Origin: Pseudomonadota bacterium | GTDB taxonomy: Bacteria > Pseudomonadota > Gammaproteobacteria > Burkholderiales > Methylophilaceae | Assembly (NCBI GenBank): GCA_020053735.1 | Contig: JAGVMP010000011.1 | Location: 496,001-560,000, forward strand | DNA: 64,000 bases | Direction of reading: 5' to 3' | Shown: positions 30,419-38,383 of the stretch, in pieces | Layout of the letters: the number at the start of each line of letters is the position of its first letter | Position numbering within the stretch: the first letter of the stretch is position 1 | Made by a program: the position numbers and the translations under genes | Notes under the pieces: generated by a model | What the model saw: only the letters and a program-made list of their open reading frames with translations | Databases searched by the model: none | Told to the model about the DNA's origin: nothing

Positions 30419-30838
30419 TTATCTCGCAGTAAACACGGTGGTAACAGCCTCATAGCCATGTTTCTCACCGCCAATAGCCTCACCCTCACCAGCATCTGTG
30501 CCTTTTGCTTTCCATGTCACACGAAAACGCAAACGACCATCAGACAGCGAGTTAACATACATTTTACCGTTTGGCAATGTGTCAACATCAAGCGCCATGC
30601 CTTGCCCGAAGCCATATGGTTTCGTCATCATTTCACCTAAATATTGTTGCACCACATAGGCTGCCTCAGCCCGATATGTTGCGTCGGTAGTATTTTTAAT
30701 CATTGCAGCTTGTAAACCAGAAATAGCCAATATACCAAATGAAAATATCACCACTGCAATCAAAGCTTCCAACAAAATAGAGCCCTGCGCTTTTATTTTT
30801 GGCAGGCTTGCTACTAAGACAAGTTTATTTTTCATCAT
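30419..30838 (-). CDS. pilV: Type IV minor pilin PilV
   Basis: 139 aa. Leader KIKAQG followed by SILLEALIAVVIFSFGILA, a prepilin helix with Glu at the fifth mature position, followed by GLQAAMIKNTTDATYRAEAA typical of PilV. The C-terminal part is a small domain. Two adjacent ATGs (30838, 30835) are possible starts. It lies 31 bp after fimT. Confidence 0.9.
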   Translation of the reverse strand: MMKNKLVLVASLPKIKAQGSILLEALIAVVIFSFGILAISGLQAAMIKNTTDATYRAEAAYVVQQYLGEMMTKPYGFGQGMALDVDTLPNGKMYVNSLSDGRLRFRVTWKAKGTDAGEGEAIGGEKHGYEAVTTVFTAR

Positions 30839-30869
30839 GCTGTTCTCTAAAGTTAATTACATCTACTCA

Positions 30870-31391
30870 TCAACATTTACGCGGATCAGTAGCAGCTGCA
30901 ATAGGATCACACATGCGCACATTGCCACCGGCGCCAACAGTCACACGTAAATTACGGTCTGCTCCAGCCAAACTCAAATCAACTTGACCAAGCTGACCCG
31001 CAGCCGTGGACTTGATACCCAGATTAGTGAATATTATTTCGCTAGCCCCGCCTGGAGTCGGCGTAACCGCCACCATCGATGTGCCGCCCTCTTCATTGCT
31101 TCGTGATGCAATTACGCCGCAAATCGCTACAGTTACACATTGCACTGTCCAAGCTGAGTTGGCACCAAGTGTAAACTTTACTTGTGTGTTTCGCATGAGC
31201 GCCTCAGAGCGCGCTTTTTGGATGCCATTCAATATGGATTCTGTTGCTGTACGCACTCTAGTATTTTGAATCCACGCATTGTAGCTAGGCATGGCGACTG
31301 CAGCAGTGATACCAATAATTGCCACAACAATCACCAGCTCTACCAAACTGAAGCCATCAGACTCGGAGATGTTTCTGAGTGAACTTAGCAC
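30870..31391 (-). CDS. fimT: Type IV minor pilin FimT/FimU-like (GspH family)
   Basis: 173 aa. Prepilin motif DGFSLVELVIVVAIIGITAA, then NAWIQNTRVRTATESILNGI and QKARSEALMRNTQV, the GspH/FimT pattern. The Cys pair near residues 132-140 region is followed by a conserved C-terminal RMCDP-type Cys (VRMCDPIA). It starts 7 bases inside pilE, so the two are probably translationally coupled. Confidence 0.88.
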   Translation of the reverse strand: MLSSLRNISESDGFSLVELVIVVAIIGITAAVAMPSYNAWIQNTRVRTATESILNGIQKARSEALMRNTQVKFTLGANSAWTVQCVTVAICGVIASRSNEEGGTSMVAVTPTPGGASEIIFTNLGIKSTAAGQLGQVDLSLAGADRNLRVTVGAGGNVRMCDPIAAATDPRKC

Positions 31392-31819
31392 GTGCCCGCC
31401 TTATTACGTGTCCAGCAATTGGCGTTGGTGCCCCAACCCGCTTTGGCTGCTGTGGTAGCTTTAACATTCTGCTCATTGACAGTCATGACAAAACTTGCTG
31501 CCTTATTTTTTCCTGTTGCAGTGATGGTGTATGTACTTGCAGCAACAACACATGCAAAGTCAAAATTGCTGCCAATCGTATCCGCAGCACAAGGAAGACC
31601 TGCGCCATCCGCGCCTACATAAGTACGATTATCTTGAAAATATTGCTCCATCTGGATTCGCTTATTCGCAAGTCCTGATGAAGCCTCGGCCAAACTAGAC
31701 CCAGTAACATAATCTTGATAACTTGGTATTGCAATCGCAGCCAAAAAACCAATAATCGCCACCACAATCATCAACTCTACTAAAGTAAACCCTTTATGTA
31801 CTACTTTAAATATATTCAT
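31385..31819 (-). CDS. pilE: Type IV pilin-like protein PilE
   Basis: 144 aa. HKGFTLVELMIVVAIIGFLA is a classical prepilin leader and helix (cleavage after Gly10). YQDYVTGSSLAEASSGLANK and the C-terminal disulfide loop (Cys pair in NCWTRNKAGTC) match PilE-type minor pilins, as in the fimT-pilV-pilW-pilX-pilY1-pilE cluster. Here it leads the operon instead of ending it. A major pilin role cannot be excluded from sequence alone, but the operon context favours a minor pilin. Confidence 0.85.
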   Translation of the reverse strand: MNIFKVVHKGFTLVELMIVVAIIGFLAAIAIPSYQDYVTGSSLAEASSGLANKRIQMEQYFQDNRTYVGADGAGLPCAADTIGSNFDFACVVAASTYTITATGKNKAASFVMTVNEQNVKATTAAKAGWGTNANCWTRNKAGTC

Positions 31820-31881
31820 TTTGCCTACCCTTTTATAGTTAGTTGCATCATGCCAAGCTACTTATTGCTTTGTCTACCAGT

Positions 31882-31933
31882 ATCCGATATTCGGATTATT
31901 TAGCAGAATAAGCGGTTGAAACTGCGCAGTTTC
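31882..31933. promoter_or_regulatory. Two perfect palindromes in the pilE-lptM divergent region
   Basis: ATCCGA-TAT-TCGGAT at 31882-31896 and GAAACTGCGCAGTTTC at 31918-31933 lie between the divergent pilE and lptM starts. They could be operators. Neither has an adjacent U-tract, so a terminator is unlikely. Confidence 0.45.
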
Positions 31934-31988
31934 TGCCTTCTGTGCTATTCAATGCTAAAATAATACTTAAAATTTTTGCGAGATTAGC

Positions 31989-32186
31989 ATGCTTAAAAAT
32001 ATACGCTCATTTGTCGCTTGTGTTGCATATGCATTGATTAGTTGTACAGCGCTTGTTGGCTGCGGCACCAAAGGGCCACTGTATATTCCTGAGCAACGCT
32101 ATCCGCAAAAACCAATACCGCAAGACGAGTCTATAAAGGCTAACCCAGAAGCCAATACCGATGCGCCTCCCCAGCCTGCCCCATGA
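31989..32186 (+). CDS. lptM: LPS translocon maturation chaperone LptM (LppL/YifL-like lipoprotein)
   Basis: 65 aa lipoprotein. Lipobox LVGC at about residues 22-25 is followed by GTKGPLYIPEQ, the family signature (CGxKGPLYxP). LptM assists disulfide maturation of LptD in the outer-membrane LPS translocon. The rest is a Pro/Glu-rich tail. It lies 26 bp before lysA, as in many proteobacteria where the same lipoprotein precedes lysA or dapF. Confidence 0.88.
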   Translation: MLKNIRSFVACVAYALISCTALVGCGTKGPLYIPEQRYPQKPIPQDESIKANPEANTDAPPQPAP

Positions 32187-32212
32187 ATGTGAATATAGAA
32201 TTGAAGTGAATT

Positions 32213-33472
32213 GTGAATGTTTTTGAAATAAAAAATGGCACGCTACATGCCGAGAACGTGGCGCTAACGACCGTTGCGGCGCAATTTGGTACGCCTTGTT
32301 ATGTGTACTCCAAATTGGCGTTAACACAGGCTTTTACTGATTTTAAAGCAGGCCTAATCGGCAGTAATCACTTGGTATGTTTTGCAGTAAAGGCCAACCC
32401 CAACATTGCCATTTTGAACTTATTTGCCAAGCTGGGTGCTGGCTTTGATATTGTATCTGGCGGCGAACTAGCACGCGTGCTAGCGGCTGGTGGCGACCCG
32501 CAAAAAATCGTATTCTCAGGAGTAGGTAAAACCGCCGAAGAAATGCGCGCTGCTTTAAGTGCAGGGATTTTTTGCTTTAATGTGGAATCAGCCAGCGAGC
32601 TGAAACGCTTAAATGATGTCGCAGGCAGCATGGGCAAAGTCGCGCCAGTATCGCTGCGCGTTAACCCCAACGTAGATGCCAAAACCCACCCGTATATTTC
32701 CACTGGTTTAAAAAATAATAAATTTGGCGTAGCGTTTGAAGATGCCCTCACCGTTTACGAGCAAGCCACTGCCATGCCGAATATTGCGGTGCATGGCGTG
32801 GATTGCCATATTGGTTCGCAAATTACCGAACTAGCGCCATTTATAGAAGCGCTGGATTTAATTTTAGGCTTGGTAGATGCCTTGGAAGCAAAAGGCATAC
32901 ACATTAGCCACATTGATGTAGGTGGCGGCATTGGTATTACTTATGACAATGAAACACCGCCAGATTTCACTACCTATGCCAAAGCCATTTTGGCTGGGTT
33001 AGCCCAAAGTAAACTAGCTGATAGAAACGTTAAACTATTATTTGAACCAGGCCGTGCCTTGGTGGGCAATGCTGGTGTTTTATTAACTAAAGTAGAGTAT
33101 ATTAAACCTGCTGAAGCCAAAAACTTTGCCATTGTAGACGCCGCCATGAACGACCTGATGCGGCCTGCTTTATATGATGCTTATCACGATATTACGGCTG
33201 TAGAACCCCGTGCTGGTGAAACTACAACTTATGAAATTGTCGGCCCGGTGTGCGAAAGCGGCGATTTTTTAGGCCATGATAGAAATTTAAACCTGCAAGA
33301 AGGTGATTTACTGGCGATTATGTCAGCAGGCGCTTATGGCATGAGCATGGCCAGCAACTATAATACACGTGGCCGTGCAGCCGAAATTATTGTGGATGGC
33401 GACAAAGTTTTTGTGGTGCGCCAGCGCGAAAAAATTGCTGATTTATTTGCATTGGAAAATTGCCTAGATTAA
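32213..33472 (+). CDS. lysA: Diaminopimelate decarboxylase
   Basis: 419 aa from a GTG start. LysA makes lysine from meso-diaminopimelate with PLP (fold type III). The PLP lysine is in CFAVKANPN (about residue 60), followed by GAGFDIVSGGELARVLAAGG, HIDVGGGIGITY (phosphate-binding glycines) and VCESGDFLGHDR with the conserved substrate Cys. The ribosome site is weak, so a different start is possible, but the N-terminal MNVFEIKNGTLHAENV fits homologues. Confidence 0.96.
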   Translation: MNVFEIKNGTLHAENVALTTVAAQFGTPCYVYSKLALTQAFTDFKAGLIGSNHLVCFAVKANPNIAILNLFAKLGAGFDIVSGGELARVLAAGGDPQKIVFSGVGKTAEEMRAALSAGIFCFNVESASELKRLNDVAGSMGKVAPVSLRVNPNVDAKTHPYISTGLKNNKFGVAFEDALTVYEQATAMPNIAVHGVDCHIGSQITELAPFIEALDLILGLVDALEAKGIHISHIDVGGGIGITYDNETPPDFTTYAKAILAGLAQSKLADRNVKLLFEPGRALVGNAGVLLTKVEYIKPAEAKNFAIVDAAMNDLMRPALYDAYHDITAVEPRAGETTTYEIVGPVCESGDFLGHDRNLNLQEGDLLAIMSAGAYGMSMASNYNTRGRAAEIIVDGDKVFVVRQREKIADLFALENCLD

Positions 33473-33594
33473 GCCATATTATTTATGTTGCACGCAAACT
33501 TAACTCAGTGTAAATTGTGGTTTCAGCGTTGGATGCGCCAGCAACTGAGTAATTTTGATTTACTATAAATATACTAAACTTAGGGAGAATATAA

Positions 33595-33777
33595 ATGCAT
33601 AAATTTTTATTGGCTTTAATGATGTTGCTTGTTGTGGGATGTGCTTCTAAACCTATTGCTAAAACCACACCATTTACAGCTGCAGAGATTGGTGACACTA
33701 GTCCCTTGGAAGAGGTGGCTGCGGTTGATGATGAGGCTGTTGAAGATTTGCCAGACATGGTGGCTGCAGAAAGTTAG
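33595..33777 (+). CDS. Small lipoprotein of unknown function
   Basis: 60 aa preceded by a good GGGAGA ribosome site. Residues 1-17 are a lipoprotein signal ending in LVVGC (acylated Cys16). The mature part is only about 44 residues and becomes strongly acidic, rich in Glu, Asp, Ala and Val. No domain is recognised. It is monocistronic, followed immediately by a strong hairpin terminator, which supports a real gene. Confidence 0.75.
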   Translation: MHKFLLALMMLLVVGCASKPIAKTTPFTAAEIGDTSPLEEVAAVDDEAVEDLPDMVAAES

Positions 33778-33792
33778 TTTTTTGCAGTAATC

Positions 33793-33822
33793 AAAAAAGC
33801 GAGGCTTATGCCTCGCTTTTTT
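33793..33822. terminator. Bidirectional intrinsic terminator after the small lipoprotein gene
   Basis: AAAAAAGCGAGGC - TTAT - GCCTCGCTTTTTT is a perfect 13-bp hairpin with A and T tracts on both strands. It also ends the convergent purU transcript. Confidence 0.92.
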
Positions 33823-33853
33823 ACGTCCATATTTTTGAATCTATAGCTTCTAT

Positions 33854-34708
33854 CTAGTCAAAAATCACAGTTTTATTAGCATATAACAAAATACGATTTT
33901 CTATATGCCAGCGCACCGCTTTACTCAACACAATGCGCTCTAAATCTCGGCCTTTTTGAATCAAATCTTCCACTTGGTCACGGTGTGAAATTCTATCAAT
34001 ATCCTGCTCAATAATCGGGCCTTCATCTAACACTTCGGTCACATAATGACCAGTGGCGCCGATAAGCTTAACGCCACGCTCAAACGCTCTGTGATAAGGT
34101 CGCGCACCAATAAAGGCGGGTAAGAACGAGTGGTGAATGTTAATAATACGTTGCGGGTAACGCGCCACAAAATCAGGCGACAAAATCTGCATATAACGTG
34201 CGAGCACGATTAAGTCGATATGGTAATCATCAAACAATTTAAACTGTGCAAGTTCAACATCGGCTTTCGTTTCTTTGGTCACGGGCAAATAATGAAAGTC
34301 GATGCCGTAAAATTTCACCAATGCCTCAGTATCGCGATGGTTGCTAATCACCAACGGAATCTCACACGCAAGCTCACCACTTTTATGGCGGTGCAGCAAA
34401 TCAGCCAAGCAGTGGTCATATTGCGACACCATAATCGCCACCCGCGTTTTATGCTGCGATAATTTGAGCTGCCATTGCATACTAAATTGGTCAGCAATGG
34501 ACGCAAAGGCTTGGCTGAACGCAGCCTCATCTAGATTAAAATTGGCTAAGTCCCACTCTACCCGCATTAAAAACAGATTATTTTCTGCATCTTGATGCTG
34601 GTCTGCGTGTAAAATATTGGCATTGTGTTGAAATAGAAAATCAGCAATTGCCGCCACAATGCCACGCGTATCAGGGCAAGTGATTAATAAGGTTGCAGTG
34701 TTTTTCAT
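33854..34708 (-). CDS. purU: Formyltetrahydrofolate deformylase
   Basis: 284 aa. N-terminal ACT domain (residues about 5-85, TCPDTRGIVAAIADFLF), then a formyltransferase fold with the catalytic segment INIHHSFLPAFIGARPYHRA and HYVTEVLDEGPIIEQD (Asn, His and Asp of the family triad). PurU releases formate from 10-formyl-tetrahydrofolate. In a methylotroph this also links the C1-folate pool to formate. Convergent with the small lipoprotein. Confidence 0.95.
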   Translation of the reverse strand: MKNTATLLITCPDTRGIVAAIADFLFQHNANILHADQHQDAENNLFLMRVEWDLANFNLDEAAFSQAFASIADQFSMQWQLKLSQHKTRVAIMVSQYDHCLADLLHRHKSGELACEIPLVISNHRDTEALVKFYGIDFHYLPVTKETKADVELAQFKLFDDYHIDLIVLARYMQILSPDFVARYPQRIINIHHSFLPAFIGARPYHRAFERGVKLIGATGHYVTEVLDEGPIIEQDIDRISHRDQVEDLIQKGRDLERIVLSKAVRWHIENRILLYANKTVIFD

Positions 34709-34829
34709 AAGCTCGGTGTTTTAAAAAATAAGCGTTTTAAAATTTATGCCATTATACCTAATAATAAAGTATGCCTAAATTTACAAGCAGTAATTAGCAA
34801 CCAGTTAACGATGTGAATACAATTTGAAT

Positions 34830-35846
34830 ATGAGCCAAGCAGCTGAAACACAAGCCACTGAAAAACAAGCAAATAGTGCTCCTAACATTGTTTTGGCCAA
34901 CCCGCGCGGTTTTTGCGCAGGGGTAGACCGCGCCATTATCATTGTCGAACAAGCCTTAGAAAAATTTGGTGCGCCAATTTACGTGCGTAACGAGGTGGTA
35001 CACAACAAGTTTGTAGTAGATGAGCTACGTGCCAAAGGGGCGATTTTTGTCAATGAGCTCGATAAAATCCCCGCAGGTAGCACAGTGATTTTTAGTGCAC
35101 ACGGCGTATCAAAAGCCGTCCGCGCTGAGGCAGAATCCCGCGATTTAACCGCGTTTGACGCGACTTGCCCGCTCGTCACAAAAGTACATATCGAAGTTGC
35201 CAAAATGCGTCAAGCAGGCATGGAGATTGTGATGATAGGCCACAAAGGGCACCCTGAGGTAGAGGGGACCATGGGGCAAGTTGAAGGCGAACCAAGTGAA
35301 CAAGGCATGTATTTAGTAGAAACTCCCGAAGATGTGGCTAAATTAAGCGTTAAAAATCCTGAAATGTTGGCTTTTGTCACACAAACAACGCTGTCGATGG
35401 ATGATGCGGCTTTAGTCATTAACGCCCTGCAAACCAAATTCCCAAATATTCACGCACCAAAGAGTGATGACATTTGCTACGCCACACAAAACCGCCAAGA
35501 CGCTGTGAAAATTATGGCCAAAGATTGCGATTTGGTGATTATTGTCGGCTCGCCTAATAGCTCTAATTCCAACAGATTAAAAGAGGTCGCGCAAAATCAG
35601 GGCGTCGAAGCTTATATGGTAGATAACGCGAGTTATTTAAAAGAGGAATGGTTGCTAGGCAAGAGAAAAATTGGTGTGTCAGCAGGCGCGTCCGCACCTG
35701 AAGTATTGGTAAAAGAAGTTATCAAGGCACTGCAAAATATGGGTGCTAAGCAAGTAGAAGAACTGCAGGGCGTGATAGAGAGCGTGGTGTTTCAACTACC
35801 TAAAAACTTAACTTCTGCACCTAATAAATCACCTAGCAAATCATAA
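34830..35846 (+). CDS. ispH: 4-hydroxy-3-methylbut-2-enyl diphosphate reductase
   Basis: 338 aa from the ATG at 34830; a TTG at 34824 would add two residues. IspH (LytB) makes IPP and DMAPP at the end of the MEP isoprenoid pathway with a 4Fe-4S cluster. The three Cys ligands are in [25 protein letters not shown] and [12 protein letters not shown], and substrate-binding HGVS and SNSNRL are present. The protein has a short Gln/Thr/Ala-rich N-terminal extension (about residues 1-18). Likely cotranscribed with nudB and nadA. Confidence 0.96.
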   Translation: MSQAAETQATEKQANSAPNIVLANPRGFCAGVDRAIIIVEQALEKFGAPIYVRNEVVHNKFVVDELRAKGAIFVNELDKIPAGSTVIFSAHGVSKAVRAEAESRDLTAFDATCPLVTKVHIEVAKMRQAGMEIVMIGHKGHPEVEGTMGQVEGEPSEQGMYLVETPEDVAKLSVKNPEMLAFVTQTTLSMDDAALVINALQTKFPNIHAPKSDDICYATQNRQDAVKIMAKDCDLVIIVGSPNSSNSNRLKEVAQNQGVEAYMVDNASYLKEEWLLGKRKIGVSAGASAPEVLVKEVIKALQNMGAKQVEELQGVIESVVFQLPKNLTSAPNKSPSKS

Positions 35847-35878
35847 GTGCCTAGCAAAAACGCGAAATAAAAATAGCC

Positions 35879-36328
35879 TTGAACTACAAAACCCCAATTT
35901 CCGCACTGGTGTTAATTTATACGCCAGATTTACAAGTGCTACTGATGGAGCGCGCGGACAAAGCGGGCTTTTGGCAATCGGTAACGGGCAGTATAGAGGG
36001 TGATGAAACGCCAAAACAAGCGGCGATACGTGAGGTAATGGAAGAAACCGGTTTGGACGCCACCAAGTTTGATTTGCAAGATTGGCAAGCTTCTAACGTC
36101 TACGAAATTTACCCACATTGGCGCCACCGCTATGCCCCTGACGTGGTGGAAAATACTGAGCATTTATTCGGCTTAGAACTTCCTAGCACGCTAGCTATCA
36201 AATTAGCACCTGATGAGCATGTGCGTTATCAATGGGTAGATTGGCGTGAAGCTGCGAACCTTGTTTTCTCTTGGACCAATGTCGATGCGCTAAAAAAATT
36301 AGGTGAGAGGCACCAATTAAAGTTATAA
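35879..36328 (+). CDS. nudB: Dihydroneopterin triphosphate diphosphatase
   Basis: 149 aa from a TTG start with a weak ribosome site. The Nudix box GSIEGDETPKQAAIREVMEE followed by TGLD (residues about 38-60) is complete. Length and the N-terminal YKTPISALVLIYTPDLQVLL match NudB, which removes pyrophosphate from dihydroneopterin triphosphate in folate synthesis. A different Nudix substrate cannot be ruled out. Confidence 0.85.
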   Translation: MNYKTPISALVLIYTPDLQVLLMERADKAGFWQSVTGSIEGDETPKQAAIREVMEETGLDATKFDLQDWQASNVYEIYPHWRHRYAPDVVENTEHLFGLELPSTLAIKLAPDEHVRYQWVDWREAANLVFSWTNVDALKKLGERHQLKL

Positions 36329-36338
36329 AATACAAGCT

Positions 36339-37451
36339 ATGCAAACAGAAGCCATTAAATCAGTACCGATTAAATTCGAAAAGTACCAAGCAGTAGAAGA
36401 CGCCGACTGTCAGCGCCGCATTATTGCCGCGCGCAATAAACTGGGCAAACGCTTGGTGATTTTAGGTCACCATTATCAGCATGAAAGCGTTTATCGTCAT
36501 GCAGACTTCACTGGCGACTCACTCAAGCTATCCAAATATTGTGAAGACTTAGACGCCGAATTTATTGTATTTTTAGGCGTACATTTTATGGCAGAAGTGG
36601 CCGATATTTTAAGTCGTCCTGAACAGATAGTCGTGCTGCCAGACTTGGCTGCTGGCTGCAGCATGGCGGATATGGCCAACCTGGCCAAAGTAGAACGCAG
36701 TTACCGCGAATTGAGCAAAGTGCTGAATTTCGATGAAAAAATCACGCCCGTGACTTACATCAACTCTGCGGCCGATTTAAAAGCATTTTGTGGTGAGCAC
36801 GGCGGCATTGTTTGCACCAGTACCAACGCGCCAAAAATACTGGACTGGAGCTTTAAACAGCGCGAAAAAGTGTTGTTTTTCCCTGACCAAAACTTAGGTA
36901 GATGGTCAGGTCATAAAATGGGCATTCCATTAGAGCAAATGCCGATTTGGGATCCAGACCAACCCATGGGCGGCTTGACGGTTGAACAAATTCAAAATGC
37001 CAAAATTTTGCTATGGAAAGGCCACTGTGCTGTGCATCAAATGTTCCGTCTGCAAAATATTGAGCACTTTAGAAAGCTGCATCCTGATGGCCACGTAATC
37101 TCACACCCAGAAGCGCCGTTTGAAGTGTGTTTAAACTCCGACTTTGTCGGATCTACTGAGTACATTTTAAGAACCGTTTCTGAAGCTGCCCCCAACACCA
37201 AATGGCTGGTGGGTACTGAGTTGAACTTGGTCACGCGCTTGGCCGAACAAATGAAACCGCAAGGCAAACACGTGCAGTTTATGAGCCATGTGGTGTGCGA
37301 ATGTAGCACGATGGCGCGCATCGACCCGCAACATTTGGCCTGGACACTAGAAAACTTGGCTGAAGGCAACATCGTCAACCAAATTAAAGTTCCAGCCCAC
37401 GAGGCTAAGCTAGCGAAATTAACGCTAGACCGCATGCTTGCTGCTTCATAA
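36339..37451 (+). CDS. nadA: Quinolinate synthase NadA
   Basis: 370 aa, 4Fe-4S enzyme making quinolinate for NAD. The cluster Cys residues are in LAAGCSMADMAN, LWKGHCAVHQMF and HVVCECSTMARI. The conserved HHYQHESVY and DLNLGRW-type (here PDQNLGRWSGHKMG) substrate motifs are present. The stop TAA overlaps the ATG of the following HIT gene (TAATG at 37449-37453). Confidence 0.96.
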   Translation: MQTEAIKSVPIKFEKYQAVEDADCQRRIIAARNKLGKRLVILGHHYQHESVYRHADFTGDSLKLSKYCEDLDAEFIVFLGVHFMAEVADILSRPEQIVVLPDLAAGCSMADMANLAKVERSYRELSKVLNFDEKITPVTYINSAADLKAFCGEHGGIVCTSTNAPKILDWSFKQREKVLFFPDQNLGRWSGHKMGIPLEQMPIWDPDQPMGGLTVEQIQNAKILLWKGHCAVHQMFRLQNIEHFRKLHPDGHVISHPEAPFEVCLNSDFVGSTEYILRTVSEAAPNTKWLVGTELNLVTRLAEQMKPQGKHVQFMSHVVCECSTMARIDPQHLAWTLENLAEGNIVNQIKVPAHEAKLAKLTLDRMLAAS

Positions 37452-37891
37452 TGACTTGCGATTTATGCCAACCCACGCCATACGAAATTTTATGGCACGA
37501 TGATTTTTGCCGTGTGGTATTGCTTAATGACGCTGATTATCCTGCCTACTGCCGCGTTGAGTTGATTGCGCACATCAAAGAAATGAGCGATTTAGATGCA
37601 CAAAATCAGCACAGGTTGATGCAAGCAGTGTTTGCAGTTGAGGCGGCGATGCGCGAAGTTGTGAATCCTGAAAAAATTAACTTAGCCAGTCTTGGCAACA
37701 AAACACCGCATCTACATTGGCATATTATTCCGCGCTTTGCAGATGACAAGCATTTCCCAAATAGTCACTGGGGTGAAGTTGTAAGAGGCGAGCCTAGAAA
37801 CGATGCTCTGCAAGCCAATATCCATGCACTCTCTGGGCATGCCAAATTAATGTTAATAGATAAAATTAAAACAACTATCGAAAAACTTTAA
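37451..37891 (+). CDS. HIT family protein
   Basis: 146 aa. The histidine triad HLHWHIIPRF near residues 94-103 and the N-terminal CDLCQPTPYEILWHDDF place it in the HIT nucleotide hydrolase/transferase superfamily. Substrate unknown. It is translationally coupled to nadA. Codons near the 3' end (about residues 118-131, DALQANIHALSGHA) are formed from a copy of the dispersed stem-loop repeat. Confidence 0.88.
   Translation: MTCDLCQPTPYEILWHDDFCRVVLLNDADYPAYCRVELIAHIKEMSDLDAQNQHRLMQAVFAVEAAMREVVNPEKINLASLGNKTPHLHWHIIPRFADDKHFPNSHWGEVVRGEPRNDALQANIHALSGHAKLMLIDKIKTTIEKL
37803..37842. repeat. Dispersed stem-loop repeat, copy 2 (inside the HIT gene)
   Basis: The core CTGCAAGCCAATATCCA at 37808-37824 matches the spacer copy at 20669-20685 at 16 of 17 bases, and the flanks ATGC(C/T)CTGC and GGGCATGC resemble it. 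Here it is translated in the HIT protein. Confidence 0.6.
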
Positions 37892-37918
37892 CTAAGAACG
37901 AGTTAAGGCAAGACCAGC

Positions 37919-38233
37919 CTACGTTATTAACAAACGCTCGACCACTTTGCCATTCACTAAATGACTTTCAATAATCTCATCAATATCTTCGTTATCTACA
38001 AATGTATACCAAACCGCTTGCGGGTAAATCACCATTAATGGCCCTAACCCGCACCTGTCTAAACAGCCTGAGCGGTTGATTCGTGTTTTGCCTTCACCCG
38101 TTAAACCAAGTTTTTTTGCGCGCGCTTTCATGTGATCAAACGCCGCTTCTGCACCTTTATCCATGCAGCAAGCTTCGCCGTTATCACGCTGGTTTAAGCA
38201 GAAAAAAACGTGGTATTGATAAAAGTTATTCAT
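37919..38233 (-). CDS. (2Fe-2S) ferredoxin, thioredoxin-fold
   Basis: 104 aa. Four Cys ligands in CLNQRDNGEACC and RINRSGCLDRCGLGP fit the thioredoxin-like [2Fe-2S] ferredoxin family (related to NuoE), with an N-terminal HVFFCLNQRDNG signature. Electron partner unknown. It is separated from the upstream tonB-like gene by an inverted-repeat element. In betaproteobacteria such proteins are common near tonB-like or hydrolase genes. Confidence 0.85.
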   Translation of the reverse strand: MNNFYQYHVFFCLNQRDNGEACCMDKGAEAAFDHMKARAKKLGLTGEGKTRINRSGCLDRCGLGPLMVIYPQAVWYTFVDNEDIDEIIESHLVNGKVVERLLIT

Positions 38234-38280
38234 TTATTTAAGTAATTAGGCTTTCAAGAATGTAGGTTAAATTAGCGAAT

Positions 38281-38383
38281 GATTTTCTCAAAATCAAAAA
38301 AGTCGAGGCGGCAAGGTGAAGGCAGTACGCGTTTGTACGACGAGCCGTAGCCAACAATGAGTTTTTTGCATTTTCAGGAAATC
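38281..38383. repeat. 103-bp inverted-repeat element overlapping the tonB-like stop codon
   Basis: GATTTTCTCAAAATCAAAAA at 38281 onward (arm to 38304) is the imperfect complement of 38359-38383 (GAGTTTTTTGCATTTTCAGG and ATC). The arms are 24 and 25 bases and enclose a GC-richer 54-base core (about GAGGCGGCAAGGTGAAGGC to GCCGTAGCC). The right arm supplies two bases of the tonB-like TGA stop (38382-38384). A small mobile or MITE-like element is plausible but not shown. Confidence 0.65.

Noticed and set aside
31820-31860. Sigma-54-like TTGGCATGATGC before pilE
   Set aside because: The GG and GC elements are 8 rather than 11 bases apart, so the -24/-12 spacing is wrong.
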